Origin: Rhizobium jaguaris
GTDB taxonomy: Bacteria; Pseudomonadota; Alphaproteobacteria; Rhizobiales; Rhizobiaceae
Length of the DNA: 64,000 bases
Direction: 5' to 3'
Assembly (NCBI RefSeq): GCF_003627755.1
Contig: NZ_CP032694.1
Location: forward strand, 1,851,501-1,915,500
Below, piece by piece: positions 52,839 to 62,117 of the stretch. Below the pieces are notes generated by a model. The model saw only the letters and a program-made list of their open reading frames with translations. It had not been told where the DNA came from and did no database searches. Each line of letters opens with the position of its first letter. The stretch's first letter is position 1. The translations under genes and the position numbers were made by a program.

Positions 52839-53662
52839 CGGGTGACATCGACGATAAGCCGCAGCCGCTTATCGAACACCTCATGGAATTGCGGACGCGG
52901 CTGATCTGGTCGCTGGTGGCCTTTTTCGTTGCCTTCATCGCCTGCTTTGCCTTCGCAAAGCATCTCTTCAACTATCTGGTCTACCCATATAAATGGGCCG
53001 TCGAATGGGCTCATCTCGATCTCGCCAAAGCCGAGCTGATCTATACGGCGCCGCAGGAGTTCTTTTTCACCCAGGTGAAGGTCGCGATGTTCGGCGCCCT
53101 CGTGATCTCCTTTCCGATCATCGCCGCGCAGATCTATAAATTCGTGGCGCCGGGCCTCTACAAGAATGAGCGCTCCGCTTTCCTGCCGTTCCTGATCGCG
53201 TCGCCGATCCTCTTTCTAATGGGCGCGGCGCTGGTCTACTTCTTCTTCACGCCCATGGTGATGTGGTTCTTCCTGAAGATGCAGCAGACGCCGGCCGAAG
53301 GACAGGTGGGCATCGCGCTGCTGCCGAAGGTCTCGGAATATCTGAGCCTCATTATGACGCTGGTGTTTTCCTTCGGCCTCGTCTTCCAGCTTCCGGTCAT
53401 CACCACGCTGCTGGCGCGTGTCGGCTTGTTGACATCAGCCTGGCTTGCGGAGAAGCGCAAGTACGCAATCGTTTTTGCCTTCATCGTCGCCGCCGTGCTC
53501 ACGCCGCCGGATCCGATGTCCCAGATCGGCCTTGCACTGCCGACGATCCTTCTCTACGAGGTTTCCATCTACGCGGCGCGACTCGTGGAACGCCAGCGTG
53601 CCCGGCAAGCGCTCGAGGAGAGTGACGAGACTTCGGATGTCGCCAAGACGGATAGCGTCTAG
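52835..53662 (+). CDS. tatC: Sec-independent translocase TatC
   Basis: 275 residues, six membrane helices. It has the cytoplasmic-start motif [17 protein letters not shown], the loop [21 protein letters not shown] with the conserved Phe-Glu-type motif, and the segment [11 protein letters not shown] shared by all TatC proteins, which recognises twin-arginine signals. It overlaps tatB by four bases. At least CpdB and the sugar-binding protein at 59.8 kb look like substrates. Confidence 0.96.
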   Translation: MTGDIDDKPQPLIEHLMELRTRLIWSLVAFFVAFIACFAFAKHLFNYLVYPYKWAVEWAHLDLAKAELIYTAPQEFFFTQVKVAMFGALVISFPIIAAQIYKFVAPGLYKNERSAFLPFLIASPILFLMGAALVYFFFTPMVMWFFLKMQQTPAEGQVGIALLPKVSEYLSLIMTLVFSFGLVFQLPVITTLLARVGLLTSAWLAEKRKYAIVFAFIVAAVLTPPDPMSQIGLALPTILLYEVSIYAARLVERQRARQALEESDETSDVAKTDSV

Positions 53663-53762
53663 GCCCCAAATCCGGATCGTCTTTTCATAGGGTTTTGCCG
53701 GTTCGATCTCCGGCCGATATCTCGGCCGGAGTGGTGCTCATGTGCAACAACCTGGAACGACG

Positions 53763-55046
53763 ATGCTTGATATCAGATGGATTCGTGAGAATGCCGAGGC
53801 TTTGGATGCAGCGCTTGCCAAGCGCGGTGCCGAGCCTTTGTCGCAAAGCCTCATTGCGCTCGACGAGAAGCGCCGCTCCGTCATCCAGTCCGTCCAGGAC
53901 ATGCAGTCTCGCCGCAATGCCGCCTCGAAGGAAATTGGTGCGGCCATGGCGCAGAAGAACACCGAGCTTGCCGAGAAGCTGAAGGCCGAAGTCGCCGAAT
54001 TCAAAACCTCGCTGCCGGCAGCGGAAGAAGAAGAGCGCGTGCTGACGGCCGAGCTCAACGACGCCCTCTCGCGCATTCCGAACATTCCGTTTGACGACGT
54101 GCCGGTCGGTAGGGATGAGCACGACAATATCGTCAAGCATGCCTGGGGCGCCAAGCCGACCTGGAACCATAAGCCGAAGGAGCACTTCGAGATTGGCGAA
54201 GCGCTCGGCTACATGGATTTCGAGCGCGCCGCGAAGCTCTCAGGCTCCCGCTTTACCGTGCTGACCTCGCAACTTGCGCGCCTGGAACGGGCGCTTGGCC
54301 AGTTCATGCTGGACCTGCATACGGGTGAGCACGGCTATACCGAAGTCAGCTCTCCGCTGATGGTGCGTGACGAGGCCATGTTCGGCACCGGCCAATTGCC
54401 GAAATTCGCCGAGGACCTTTTCAAGACCACGGACGGCCGTTGGCTGATCCCGACCGCCGAAGTGACGCTGACCAATCTCGTCTCCGGCGAAATTCTCGAT
54501 CAGGAAAAGCTGCCGCTGCGCTTCACGGCGCTGACGCCGTCGTTCCGATCGGAAGCGGGTTCGGCCGGTCGCGATACGCGCGGCATGCTGCGCCAGCACC
54601 AGTTCTGGAAATGCGAGCTTGTGTCCATCACCGACGCCGAAAGCTCGATTGCCGAACACGAGCGCATGACCGCCTGCGCCGAGGAAGTGCTGAAGCGACT
54701 TGGTTTGCATTACCGCGTCATGACGCTGTCCACCGGCGATATGGGCTTCACTGCCCGCAAGACATATGATCTCGAAGTCTGGCTGCCGGGGCAGGATACC
54801 TACCGTGAAATCTCTTCCTGCTCGGTCTGCGGCGATTTCCAGGCGCGACGGATGAATGCGCGCTACCGCGGCAAGGACGACAAGGCGACGAAATTCGTCC
54901 ACACGCTGAACGGCTCTGGTACGGCGGTCGGCCGCTGCCTGATCGCCGTCGTCGAGAATTATCTCAACGAGGATGGCTCGGTTACTGTTCCGGACGTACT
55001 GCTGCCATATATGGGTGGTCTGAAAAGGATCGAGCGGGCAGCGTGA
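53763..55046 (+). CDS. serS: Seryl-tRNA synthetase
   Basis: 427-residue class II synthetase. The N-terminal coiled-coil arm that grips tRNA-Ser is present (residues about 30-100, [32 protein letters not shown]). Class II motif 2 is [27 protein letters not shown] near 256-282 and motif 3 is [19 protein letters not shown] near 380-398. The ATG at 53763 begins the standard [12 protein letters not shown]. It lies 100 bases after tatC. Confidence 0.97.
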   Translation: MLDIRWIRENAEALDAALAKRGAEPLSQSLIALDEKRRSVIQSVQDMQSRRNAASKEIGAAMAQKNTELAEKLKAEVAEFKTSLPAAEEEERVLTAELNDALSRIPNIPFDDVPVGRDEHDNIVKHAWGAKPTWNHKPKEHFEIGEALGYMDFERAAKLSGSRFTVLTSQLARLERALGQFMLDLHTGEHGYTEVSSPLMVRDEAMFGTGQLPKFAEDLFKTTDGRWLIPTAEVTLTNLVSGEILDQEKLPLRFTALTPSFRSEAGSAGRDTRGMLRQHQFWKCELVSITDAESSIAEHERMTACAEEVLKRLGLHYRVMTLSTGDMGFTARKTYDLEVWLPGQDTYREISSCSVCGDFQARRMNARYRGKDDKATKFVHTLNGSGTAVGRCLIAVVENYLNEDGSVTVPDVLLPYMGGLKRIERAA

Positions 55047-55055
55047 ATTGACGTG

Positions 55056-55100
55056 ACATGATCTTGTCCGAAAACCGCTTCGCACTTTTCGGGATCATGT
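55056..55100. repeat. Rhizobial palindromic repeat between serS and surE
   Basis: ACATGATC (55056-55063) and GATCATGT (55093-55100) flank inner arms GTCCGAAAA and TTTTCGG. This element is, from memory, one of the most frequent intergenic repeats in Rhizobium and Agrobacterium relatives. It fills most of the 70-base gap between the two genes. Confidence 0.8.
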
Positions 55101-55116
55101 TTTAAGCGGTGGGGCA

Positions 55117-55890
55117 ATGCGGATACTTCTGACCAATGACGACGGCATTCATGCCGAAGGACTGGCTGTATTGGAGCGCATCGCCCGCACTATGTCTGAT
55201 GATGTCTGGATCGTCGCTCCGGAGACGGACCAAAGCGGCCTTGCCCATTCGCTGAGCCTTTCCGAACCTTTGCGTCTGCGCAAGGTCGCGGAAAAACATT
55301 ATGCCTTGCGCGGCACGCCGACGGATTGTGTCATCATGGGCATTCGCCAGGTCATGGATATTAAGCCAGACCTCGTGCTTTCGGGTGTCAATTCCGGCTC
55401 CAACGTTGCCGATGATGTGACGTATTCGGGCACGATTGCCGGCGCGATCGAGGGTACGCTGCAGGGCGTGCGCTCCTTTGCGCTGAGCCAAGCCTATCTG
55501 CATGAGAATGGGACGCGCGTCGTACCCTGGGAGGTGGTCGAGGCGCATGCACCCGCACTCCTTGGCAAGCTCATCGATATCGATCTGCCCGACGGCACCT
55601 TCCTCAACCTGAACTTTCCGAACTGCCGGCCGGCCGACGTTTCTGGGATCGAAGTCACGGCGCAGGGCAATCTGGCTTTCAATCTGCAGGTCGAGGAACG
55701 GGCCGACGGACGTGGTTTTCCCTATTATTGGCTGCGCTTCGGCGAACGCACCGGCATTTTTCGCCCGGGCACCGATATCCACGCCTTGAAACAAAATCGT
55801 ATTTCGGTAACTCCTTTGAAACTCGATTTGACGGATTATTCAGTGCAAGACCGTGTGGCGCGGGCGCTCGGGTATGGAGTAGCGGATTGA
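55117..55890 (+). CDS. surE: 5'/3'-nucleotidase SurE
   Basis: 257 residues. The metal-binding start is [20 protein letters not shown] with the Asp-Asp pair, then [17 protein letters not shown], and [24 protein letters not shown] near residues 87-110 with the catalytic Asn. SurE dephosphorylates nucleoside monophosphates and is often coupled to pcm as a stationary-phase survival pair. Its stop overlaps the TTG start of pcm. Confidence 0.95.
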   Translation: MRILLTNDDGIHAEGLAVLERIARTMSDDVWIVAPETDQSGLAHSLSLSEPLRLRKVAEKHYALRGTPTDCVIMGIRQVMDIKPDLVLSGVNSGSNVADDVTYSGTIAGAIEGTLQGVRSFALSQAYLHENGTRVVPWEVVEAHAPALLGKLIDIDLPDGTFLNLNFPNCRPADVSGIEVTAQGNLAFNLQVEERADGRGFPYYWLRFGERTGIFRPGTDIHALKQNRISVTPLKLDLTDYSVQDRVARALGYGVAD

Positions 55891-56540
55891 CACCTCGTTT
55901 GGTCGAGAAGGAAGGCTTTGCAGCCGTCGTGCTGCGGCTGCGGGCCGAAGGCATATTGGACATCGATCTGATGACGGCCGTCGAACAGACGCCGCGCCTT
56001 CCCTTTGTGCCGCTGCAATTTGCCGATGACGCTTATTCAAGCCGAACAATCCCGATCGAATGCGGTGCCTTTATGGAAGGCATCGACCTCGTTGTCCGCG
56101 TTCTTCACAGCCTGAAGATCAAGCCGGGTCACCGCGTTCTGGAAGTCGGAACCGGCAGCGGGTTCACCGCCGCCGTCATGGGCCGCATTGTCGAGCGGGT
56201 ATTGACGGTCGATCGCTACAAGACCCTGACGACGGCAGCGCAGCAGCGCATGGACGCCTTGGGCCTGCGCAGTGTCATCATTCGCCAGGCTGATGGCAGC
56301 GTCGGTTTGCCGGGCGAGGGCACTTTCGATCGTATCCTGGTGACTTCGGCTTTCACGGCCATGCCGCGCTTCTATGCCGAGCAACTGGTTTCCGGCGGAT
56401 CGATGATCGCGCCTCTGATACTTTCGGACACGACTTGCCGCATGGTGCGTCTCACCAAGACCGGCAGCCGCTTCGAGCGCGAGGAACTGTTCGACGTTCC
56501 CTATCAGCCGATCGTGCCGATGCTCGCCTCTTATCTTTGA
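55887..56540 (+). CDS. pcm: Protein-L-isoaspartate O-methyltransferase
   Basis: 217 residues. The start is TTG at 55887, overlapping the surE stop (TTGA) with GGAG seven bases upstream; no ATG fits the family start [24 protein letters not shown]. The AdoMet loop is [18 protein letters not shown] near residues 85-102. The usual Pcm motif order is kept, including [13 protein letters not shown]. It repairs isoaspartyl damage. This is the second Pcm-type gene in the window, and the one with the classic surE partner. Confidence 0.92.
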   Translation: MTPRLVEKEGFAAVVLRLRAEGILDIDLMTAVEQTPRLPFVPLQFADDAYSSRTIPIECGAFMEGIDLVVRVLHSLKIKPGHRVLEVGTGSGFTAAVMGRIVERVLTVDRYKTLTTAAQQRMDALGLRSVIIRQADGSVGLPGEGTFDRILVTSAFTAMPRFYAEQLVSGGSMIAPLILSDTTCRMVRLTKTGSRFEREELFDVPYQPIVPMLASYL

Positions 56541-56658
56541 GGCCTAATTTAGATTGAAATCCCTGGAATATCCCCGCAAGCGCCGGGATTCATCTTCTAT
56601 GGTTAGCAATTCCTCAAAAAAACACATGCGACACCAGTGCTTTAACCGCATGGTAAGA

Positions 56659-56672
56659 TTAACGCGCTTTAA
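56659..56672. promoter_or_regulatory. CtrA-like box upstream of the LysM-LytM gene
   Basis: TTAA-CGCGCT-TTAA lies 39 bases before the ATG at 56711. CtrA sites are TTAA-N7-TTAA with N6 variants. The adjacent gene is envelope/division-related, the right kind of target, but the evidence is only the short match. Confidence 0.35.
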
Positions 56673-56710
56673 TCGACCCATAAACGGTTGCGTCTCAAGT
56701 GGGTCGAGTC

Positions 56711-58495
56711 ATGGGTTTCAGTCTTTCGTCAAACTTCGGTAAATCGGCAGGGAAAGTCCTGGTGGCCATTCTCCTGGCGAGCACCGCGACAGCTTGTAGT
56801 TCGGACACGACGCGCTTCGGCGGGCTCTTCGCAGGCTCTCCGGATCAGACGACGACGGGCTCGATCAATCGCCGCGGCCTGACCGGCCCCGACGGCGATC
56901 CAGTGCCGCGTGCCGATGTTGCTCAGGGCGGCGGCTATCAGCAGCAGGATTATTCGCAGCAGAACGCACCGGTTACGCGGCCATATCCGAATTCCCCGGC
57001 CCGCTACAATCCATCCTATTCGAGCGCCCGCGTATCGACCGCGCCCATTGCGATCCAGCGTTCCGATCTCGCGGCCCCGACGGCGTCCGCCGCACCGGTT
57101 CGTTCGCCTGTCGCGTCAAGGGCAGAAAAAGAAGCGCTCGCCCAGCCGTTCCCGGCATCGCGTGGCAAGGCTGGCGCCTCCCGAACGGAGCCGGCTCTGG
57201 CTCCGGATGCAATGCCGACCGGCACGATCAAGGCGCCGCCGACTGTAGCGACCTCTTCCGAGTGGACGGCGGTCAATGCGCCGAGCGTCACGTTGCGTCC
57301 CGGCGAAAGCATCAACCTGCTGTCGCGCCGCTACGGCGTTCCGGAAAAGGAAATTCTGCGTGTTAACGGCTTGAAGAACAGCGCCAGCGCTCAGCCCGGT
57401 CAGCAGATCATCATCCCGACCATGAACGGCGTTGGTGCCCCCAGCCCGGCTAAAATGGCCTCGGAAGCGACGGATCTGTCCAAGGGCGGCAAGATGCCGG
57501 GCCCGGCCAAAGCCCCGGAGCAGGATGCCGTTGTGCTGCCGTCTAACGGCCAGATGCGCGGCAAGTCGCAGGCCGGCCTCGCCGATCCCGGCAAGCTCGC
57601 TGCCGGCAACGGCAAAGGTCCGCATCCGAAAGGTGATGGTACCTATGTCGTCAAGCCTGGTGACTCGCTCGCAAGAATCGCGAAGAACACCGGCGTCAGC
57701 GTCGATGCGCTCAAACAAGCAAACCACATCCAATCGGGCGGTGGCGTCCGTATCGGTCAGACGCTGAAGCTGCCGCATGGTGCTGTCGCCGAGGCAGAGT
57801 CGGTCAGACCGGATCCGGTGAAGACCGCCTCGATCGAGCCGCAGAAGTCTGCCGTGAAGTCGGTCGCCGTGCCGGCTATGGAGCCGAAGCAGGCCGCCGC
57901 TGAGCCGACCGCAAAGCCTGCTGCAAAAACAGCCGCTGCTGCCGCAAAGGTTGCGCCGACGAAGACTGCCGCTGCCGAACAGGCAACGAAGGCAACGTCC
58001 AAGGCAACGGCACCCGACGCTGCCAAGCCGCAGGCGGTTGCCGCGGCAGCGCCGACCCAATCCGTCAGCGACGCAGCCGCCAAGGCCGACGTGCAGGCTG
58101 ATGCACCAGAAGAGACCGGCATCGGCAAATATCGCTGGCCGGTTCGCGGCGCCGTCATTGCCGGCTATGGCTCCAACGTCAACGGCAGTCGCAACGACGG
58201 TATCGACATCTCGGTTCCGGAAGGCACGCCGATCAAGGCTGCCGAAAACGGTGTGGTCATCTATGCCGGCAACGGCCTGAAGGAACTCGGCAACACCGTC
58301 CTTGTCCGTCACGACGACGGCACCGTCACGGTCTACGGTCATGCGGACGCGCTCAGCGTCGCCCGCGGCCAGAAGGTCCAGCGTGGCCAGACGCTTGCCA
58401 CCTCCGGCATGAGCGGTGACGTCAAGCAGCCGCAGCTTCACTTCGAAGTCCGCAAGAATTCGGCCCCGGTCAACCCAATGACGTTCCTTGAATAG
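56711..58495 (+). CDS. LysM/LytM lipoprotein, NlpD/DipM-like division factor
   Basis: 594 residues. A lipobox is visible (LLASTATAC, Cys at about residue 29). Two LysM domains follow: VTLRPGESINLLSRRYGVPEKEILRVNGLKNSASAQPGQQIIIP near residues 195-240 and YVVKPGDSLARIAKNTGVSVDALKQANHI near 310-340. The C-terminal 120 residues are an M23/LytM domain, but the first zinc His is Asn (RNDGID) and the catalytic His of HxH is Gln (QLHFEV). It is therefore probably a non-catalytic activator of septal amidases, as NlpD and DipM are. GTG at 56699 is an alternative start. Confidence 0.9.
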   Translation: MGFSLSSNFGKSAGKVLVAILLASTATACSSDTTRFGGLFAGSPDQTTTGSINRRGLTGPDGDPVPRADVAQGGGYQQQDYSQQNAPVTRPYPNSPARYNPSYSSARVSTAPIAIQRSDLAAPTASAAPVRSPVASRAEKEALAQPFPASRGKAGASRTEPALAPDAMPTGTIKAPPTVATSSEWTAVNAPSVTLRPGESINLLSRRYGVPEKEILRVNGLKNSASAQPGQQIIIPTMNGVGAPSPAKMASEATDLSKGGKMPGPAKAPEQDAVVLPSNGQMRGKSQAGLADPGKLAAGNGKGPHPKGDGTYVVKPGDSLARIAKNTGVSVDALKQANHIQSGGGVRIGQTLKLPHGAVAEAESVRPDPVKTASIEPQKSAVKSVAVPAMEPKQAAAEPTAKPAAKTAAAAAKVAPTKTAAAEQATKATSKATAPDAAKPQAVAAAAPTQSVSDAAAKADVQADAPEETGIGKYRWPVRGAVIAGYGSNVNGSRNDGIDISVPEGTPIKAAENGVVIYAGNGLKELGNTVLVRHDDGTVTVYGHADALSVARGQKVQRGQTLATSGMSGDVKQPQLHFEVRKNSAPVNPMTFLE

Positions 58496-58518
58496 GTAGT
58501 GCGTCTCAAGGAGTCTGC

Positions 58519-58550
58519 AAAAAGCCCGGTCACCACCGGGCTTTTTGTCG
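58519..58550 (+). terminator. Terminator of the LysM-LytM gene
   Basis: AAAAAGCCCGGT (58519-58530) pairs with ACCGGGCTTTTT (58535-58546). The symmetric A and T runs make it active on both strands. Confidence 0.92.
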
Positions 58551-58633
58551 TTTTGGGGCAATCGGACCTTCTTTCCGGCCCTGGCAATTTCGGCGCAGGC
58601 GGCCACCATTCTTGAGTCTTCTCCACATTCTGC

Positions 58634-58673
58634 TAAAAATCGATTTGCAAATGCATTTGCAAATCGATTTTTA
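58634..58673. promoter_or_regulatory. 40-bp perfect palindrome, LacI-family operator
   Basis: Every base from 58634 to 58673 pairs with its partner; the centre is ATGCAT. Inside it, the self-complementary decamer ATTTGCAAAT occurs twice (58643-58652 and 58655-58664), with centres 12 bases apart, flanked by CGA/TCG arms. It ends 17 bases before the LacI-family start. This suits autoregulation, with room for two overlapping dimers. Confidence 0.85.
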
Positions 58674-58690
58674 TGCCGTATAAGGCCGAT

Positions 58691-59695
58691 ATGAGCACGA
58701 TTGCAAAAGTTGCGAAGAGAGCAGGGGTGTCACCGACGACCGTGTCGCATGTCATCAATCATGCGGACCGCGTTTCGGCGTCTCTGCGCGCCAAGGTTCA
58801 GGCGGCGATCGAGGAACTGGGCTATGTTCCCAATCCGCAGGCGCAGAGCCTGAGGACCGGACGCACCAATATCGTGGCGATGCTGATCCCCGATATCAGC
58901 AACCCCTTCTATCCGGAGCTCGTCAAAACGGCCCAATCGGAGCTGGAACGTGTCGGTCTCGACATGCTGATTTTCAATACGGACGTGCCGGGAGGCCATT
59001 CGCAGGATCACGGGCGACTCTATCTTCGCCAGATCAGCAATCGACGCATCGACGGACTAATCGTCGGCGACTTTGCCTTGCATGGCAAGCACGATGCCCT
59101 GATCGGCCTCGATATCCCGACAGTCTTTATTGGTGATTTGCCTAACCGGGCCGTCGACAGCGTCAGGATCGACGATTTCGGCGGCGGCTATCAGATGGGT
59201 GCCTATCTCGCCTCCAAGGGCCATCGCCGCGTGGCGCATGTCACTGGTCCCTCCTTTTTTGCCGAGGCGATGGCGCGCGCGGCGGGCTTCGAAAAGGGCC
59301 TTGCGGATCATGGCGCTCCGCCGATTGCCGAGTTGCGTTATGAGGGCACCTATCTTCCGCCCGCCGGAAACGAGGCGGTCGACTGGCTGTTGTCGAAATA
59401 TGGGAACGATCTGCCGTCTGCGGTCTTCTTCGGCAACTACCTGATGGCCGCAGCGGCACTGGCGGAGTTTTACGACCGCGGTATCCGCATTCCTGAGGAC
59501 ATCGCACTGGCGGTTTTCGGAGATCAGCCGCAGCTGGAATATGTGCGGCCGCGGGTAACGCGCGTCGGCAATACGCCTTCGGAACTTGCGCGTCGCGCGA
59601 CGGAAATGCTGCTGGAAAGGTTAAGCGGCAGATATGCGGGTGAACCGCGGGCGGACGTCGTCCCCTGCATCCTGCATCCATTCGATACAGCATGA
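58691..59695 (+). CDS. LacI family transcriptional regulator
   Basis: 334 residues. The LacI helix-turn-helix and hinge are at residues 1-60: MSTIAKVAKRAGVSPTTVSHVINHADRVSASLRAKVQAAIEELGYVPNPQAQSLRTGRT. The rest is a ribose-binding-protein-like effector domain (NIVAMLIPDISNPFYPELVKTAQSELE) that would sense a sugar. AAGG precedes the ATG at 58691; the ATG at 58673 lies on the palindrome. It leads the ABC-transporter/GH172 locus and most likely represses it until the sugar arrives. Confidence 0.93.
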   Translation: MSTIAKVAKRAGVSPTTVSHVINHADRVSASLRAKVQAAIEELGYVPNPQAQSLRTGRTNIVAMLIPDISNPFYPELVKTAQSELERVGLDMLIFNTDVPGGHSQDHGRLYLRQISNRRIDGLIVGDFALHGKHDALIGLDIPTVFIGDLPNRAVDSVRIDDFGGGYQMGAYLASKGHRRVAHVTGPSFFAEAMARAAGFEKGLADHGAPPIAELRYEGTYLPPAGNEAVDWLLSKYGNDLPSAVFFGNYLMAAAALAEFYDRGIRIPEDIALAVFGDQPQLEYVRPRVTRVGNTPSELARRATEMLLERLSGRYAGEPRADVVPCILHPFDTA

Positions 59696-59766
59696 AGCAA
59701 TACGCCACGCCATCGAAAGAGGAGCCGATGGTGCGGAAGAGATCGAACAAACCAAGGGAGGAAATA

Positions 59767-61128
59767 ATGACTGATAAGAGCAAGAAGCCTGGCGGACTTT
59801 CCCGCCGCATCCTTTTGCAGCGAGGCGCGACCTTTGCCGCTGCAGGCGTAGCCGGTGGGCTGACCGGCTTTCCTTTCATCAATAAGATGGCGGTGCGGGC
59901 TCAGAGCGCGCCTTTGAAATTTTGGCAGTTCTACGCGCCGGGCGGCCCGGTGAAGACCCAGATCGACTGGTTCGACAAGACGGTGTCAAACTGGAACGAC
60001 AGCCACGAGCAGAAGATCGAGCTCGAATATATCCCGACCTCCGAATACGTGAACGGCCCGAAGCTTGCGACCGCCTTTGCCTCAGGGGAGGGGCCGGATG
60101 TCTTCCTGATCTCGCCCGGCGATTTCCTGCGCTACTACAACGGCGGAGTGCTTCAGGATCTGACGCCGCATATCGATGATGCCGCCAAGGCAGATTTCCC
60201 TGAAAACGTCATTGCCAATCGCATGGTCGACGGCAAGATCTACGGCCTCCCGATGGAGGTCGAGCCGATGGCCATGTACTATTCGGTCAAAGCCTTCGAG
60301 GAGGCTGGCCTCAACGAGAACGATATTCCGGCGACATGGGAGCAACTGCTGCAGCTGGCGAAAAAGCTGACGACCGCCAACCGTTATGGCGTTCTTTTCG
60401 AGACTCAGCCTGGCTACTACCAGAATTTCACCTGGTACCCTTTCCTGTGGCAGGGCGGCGGCGAATTCCAAACCGAGGACGGCAAGAGCGCCTTCGATTC
60501 GCCGGCGACCGTCCAAGCATTGAAATTCTGGCAGGATGCCGTCAACTCCGGCGTAGCGCCGCGGCAGGTTATGGGCACGGGTGCCAATGACACCGTCGCC
60601 AATCTCGCCGCCGGTTATGTCGCCATGCAGAATGTTGGCATCTGGGGCATTTCGCAGCTCGCCAACAATGCCAAGGATTTCAAATATGGGGTCTTCAAGC
60701 TGCCGACGCCGCCCAATGGCAAATATGTGACGGTCGGCGGCGGCTGGGCTTTCGTCGCCAATGCAAAGGGTAAGAATCCCGATGCCGCCGCCGCCTTCTG
60801 CGCCTGGGCCCTGGCCTCAGCGGACAAGGGCTCGGTCGGTCGTGTCGTCGACTGGTGCACCAAGGGCAAATCCGACATGCCGCCGCGCAAGAGCGCGCTC
60901 GAGGCCGGCAAGGCCGACTTCGACCAAGGCATGATCGGCACCTTCGCCAAGAACATCTATCCGGGCATCCGCGCCGAGCCGCGTCTGCCGCCGGAGGTCT
61001 ACAAGATCATCTCGGACGCAATCCAGCAGACGCAGCTCGGCGGTGCAGACCCGCAGGCGACCGCTACGGCTGCATCCCAGCAGTTGGATGCATTTCTGGG
61101 GTCTTACAGCGGCGCCCCCATCCTGTGA
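59767..61128 (+). CDS. CUT1 ABC transporter sugar-binding protein (Tat signal)
   Basis: 453 residues. The N-terminus has a twin-arginine signal (GGLSRRILLQRGATFAAAGVAGGLTGFPFI) ending near AQSA at about residue 45, so it is exported folded. The mature protein is a family-1 extracellular solute-binding protein: LKFWQFYAPGGPVKTQIDWFDKTVSNWNDSHEQKIELEYIPTSEY, later SGEGPDVFLISPGDFLRYYN and MEVEPMAMYYSVKAFEEAGL. GGGAGG precedes the ATG at 59767. It is the receptor for the importer of an unknown oligosaccharide, expected by context to be fructose- or arabinose-based. Confidence 0.9.
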   Translation: MTDKSKKPGGLSRRILLQRGATFAAAGVAGGLTGFPFINKMAVRAQSAPLKFWQFYAPGGPVKTQIDWFDKTVSNWNDSHEQKIELEYIPTSEYVNGPKLATAFASGEGPDVFLISPGDFLRYYNGGVLQDLTPHIDDAAKADFPENVIANRMVDGKIYGLPMEVEPMAMYYSVKAFEEAGLNENDIPATWEQLLQLAKKLTTANRYGVLFETQPGYYQNFTWYPFLWQGGGEFQTEDGKSAFDSPATVQALKFWQDAVNSGVAPRQVMGTGANDTVANLAAGYVAMQNVGIWGISQLANNAKDFKYGVFKLPTPPNGKYVTVGGGWAFVANAKGKNPDAAAAFCAWALASADKGSVGRVVDWCTKGKSDMPPRKSALEAGKADFDQGMIGTFAKNIYPGIRAEPRLPPEVYKIISDAIQQTQLGGADPQATATAASQQLDAFLGSYSGAPIL

Positions 61129-61196
61129 CGGCGCCCGCCATCCGGCCGCGCAGGACGCGCGACCTTCCTTGCTTTTAAATGCCCGTGAGAGCCGGT

Positions 61197-62117
61197 ATGG
61201 CCGATATGATTGTACATTCGAAGCCCGTTGCACGACGAGGCCTTTCCGCAAAGCATCAGGAGTGGCTGGCAGGTTATATCTTCATCCTGCCGGACGCCCT
61301 CGGGCTTCTCGTCTTCCTCGGTATGCCGATGGTCCTGTCCCTGGTTCTCGGCTTCTTCGAGGTCAACGGCTTCGGCGCCTATCGCTTCGTGGGCTTCGGA
61401 AACTATGTGCGGATGTATCGTGATCCGCTGTTCTGGACGGCACTGCGTGCGACCCTGCTCTATGCGGTCGTGCTGGTGCCGTCACTCTACGTCTGCGGAC
61501 TGGGGCTGGCTCTCCTGGTGCAGACGACCAACCGCTTCAACAGCGTCATGCGCGCCATGTTTTTCGCGCCGCAGATGGTGAGTCTCGTCGTCGTCGCGGT
61601 CGTCTGGCAGTTCATGGTGATCGACAAGATCGGCCTCATCAGCCGTCTGATGTCGATGCTGGGGGCTGGTGCTGTCTCTTTTCTCGGCGATCCCCATTTT
61701 GCGTTGCTGACCATCGCCTTCGTCAGCCTGTGGTTCCTTATGGGCTTCTATATGCTGATCTTCCTCGGCGGCTTGCAGGATATCCCGGCCGAATATTACG
61801 AAGCGGCGAAAATTGATGGGGCAGGGCCGGTCGCACGCTTCTGGTTCATCACCATGCCCCTGCTCAAGCCCACCAGTTTCTTTGTGATCATGGTCTCCAT
61901 GGTCGCTGCAGTCGCCGGCGCCCAGGCCTTCGACATCATCTACATCATGACCAAGGGCGGCCCTGCCAATTCGACTGCCGTGCTCATCGTCTACATCTAT
62001 CAGCAAGCCTTTGCTTTCGGTGCCTTCGGCTATGCCGCCGCCATGGCCTCCGTGCTGATGCTGGTCACCGGGCTTCTCTTCCTGTTCACGCGAGGGGGGC
62101 GCTTCAACTATGACTGA
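61197..62117 (+). CDS. CUT1 ABC transporter permease 1
   Basis: 306 residues, about six membrane helices. After a short cytoplasmic start come YIFILPDALGLLVFLGMPMVLSLVLGFFE, and the EAA loop IPAEYYEAAKIDGAGPVARFWFITMPLLKP near residues 198-227. The segment IIYIMTKGGPANSTAVLIVYIYQQAF is the MalF/UgpA-type signature. The start could also be ATG at 61179. Its stop overlaps the next gene by eight bases. Confidence 0.92.
   Translation: MADMIVHSKPVARRGLSAKHQEWLAGYIFILPDALGLLVFLGMPMVLSLVLGFFEVNGFGAYRFVGFGNYVRMYRDPLFWTALRATLLYAVVLVPSLYVCGLGLALLVQTTNRFNSVMRAMFFAPQMVSLVVVAVVWQFMVIDKIGLISRLMSMLGAGAVSFLGDPHFALLTIAFVSLWFLMGFYMLIFLGGLQDIPAEYYEAAKIDGAGPVARFWFITMPLLKPTSFFVIMVSMVAAVAGAQAFDIIYIMTKGGPANSTAVLIVYIYQQAFAFGAFGYAAAMASVLMLVTGLLFLFTRGGRFNYD

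Noticed and set aside
57116..58609. Minus-strand open frame of 497 codons opposite the LysM-LytM gene
   Set aside because: Composition is that of an antisense frame and it would run through the terminator.
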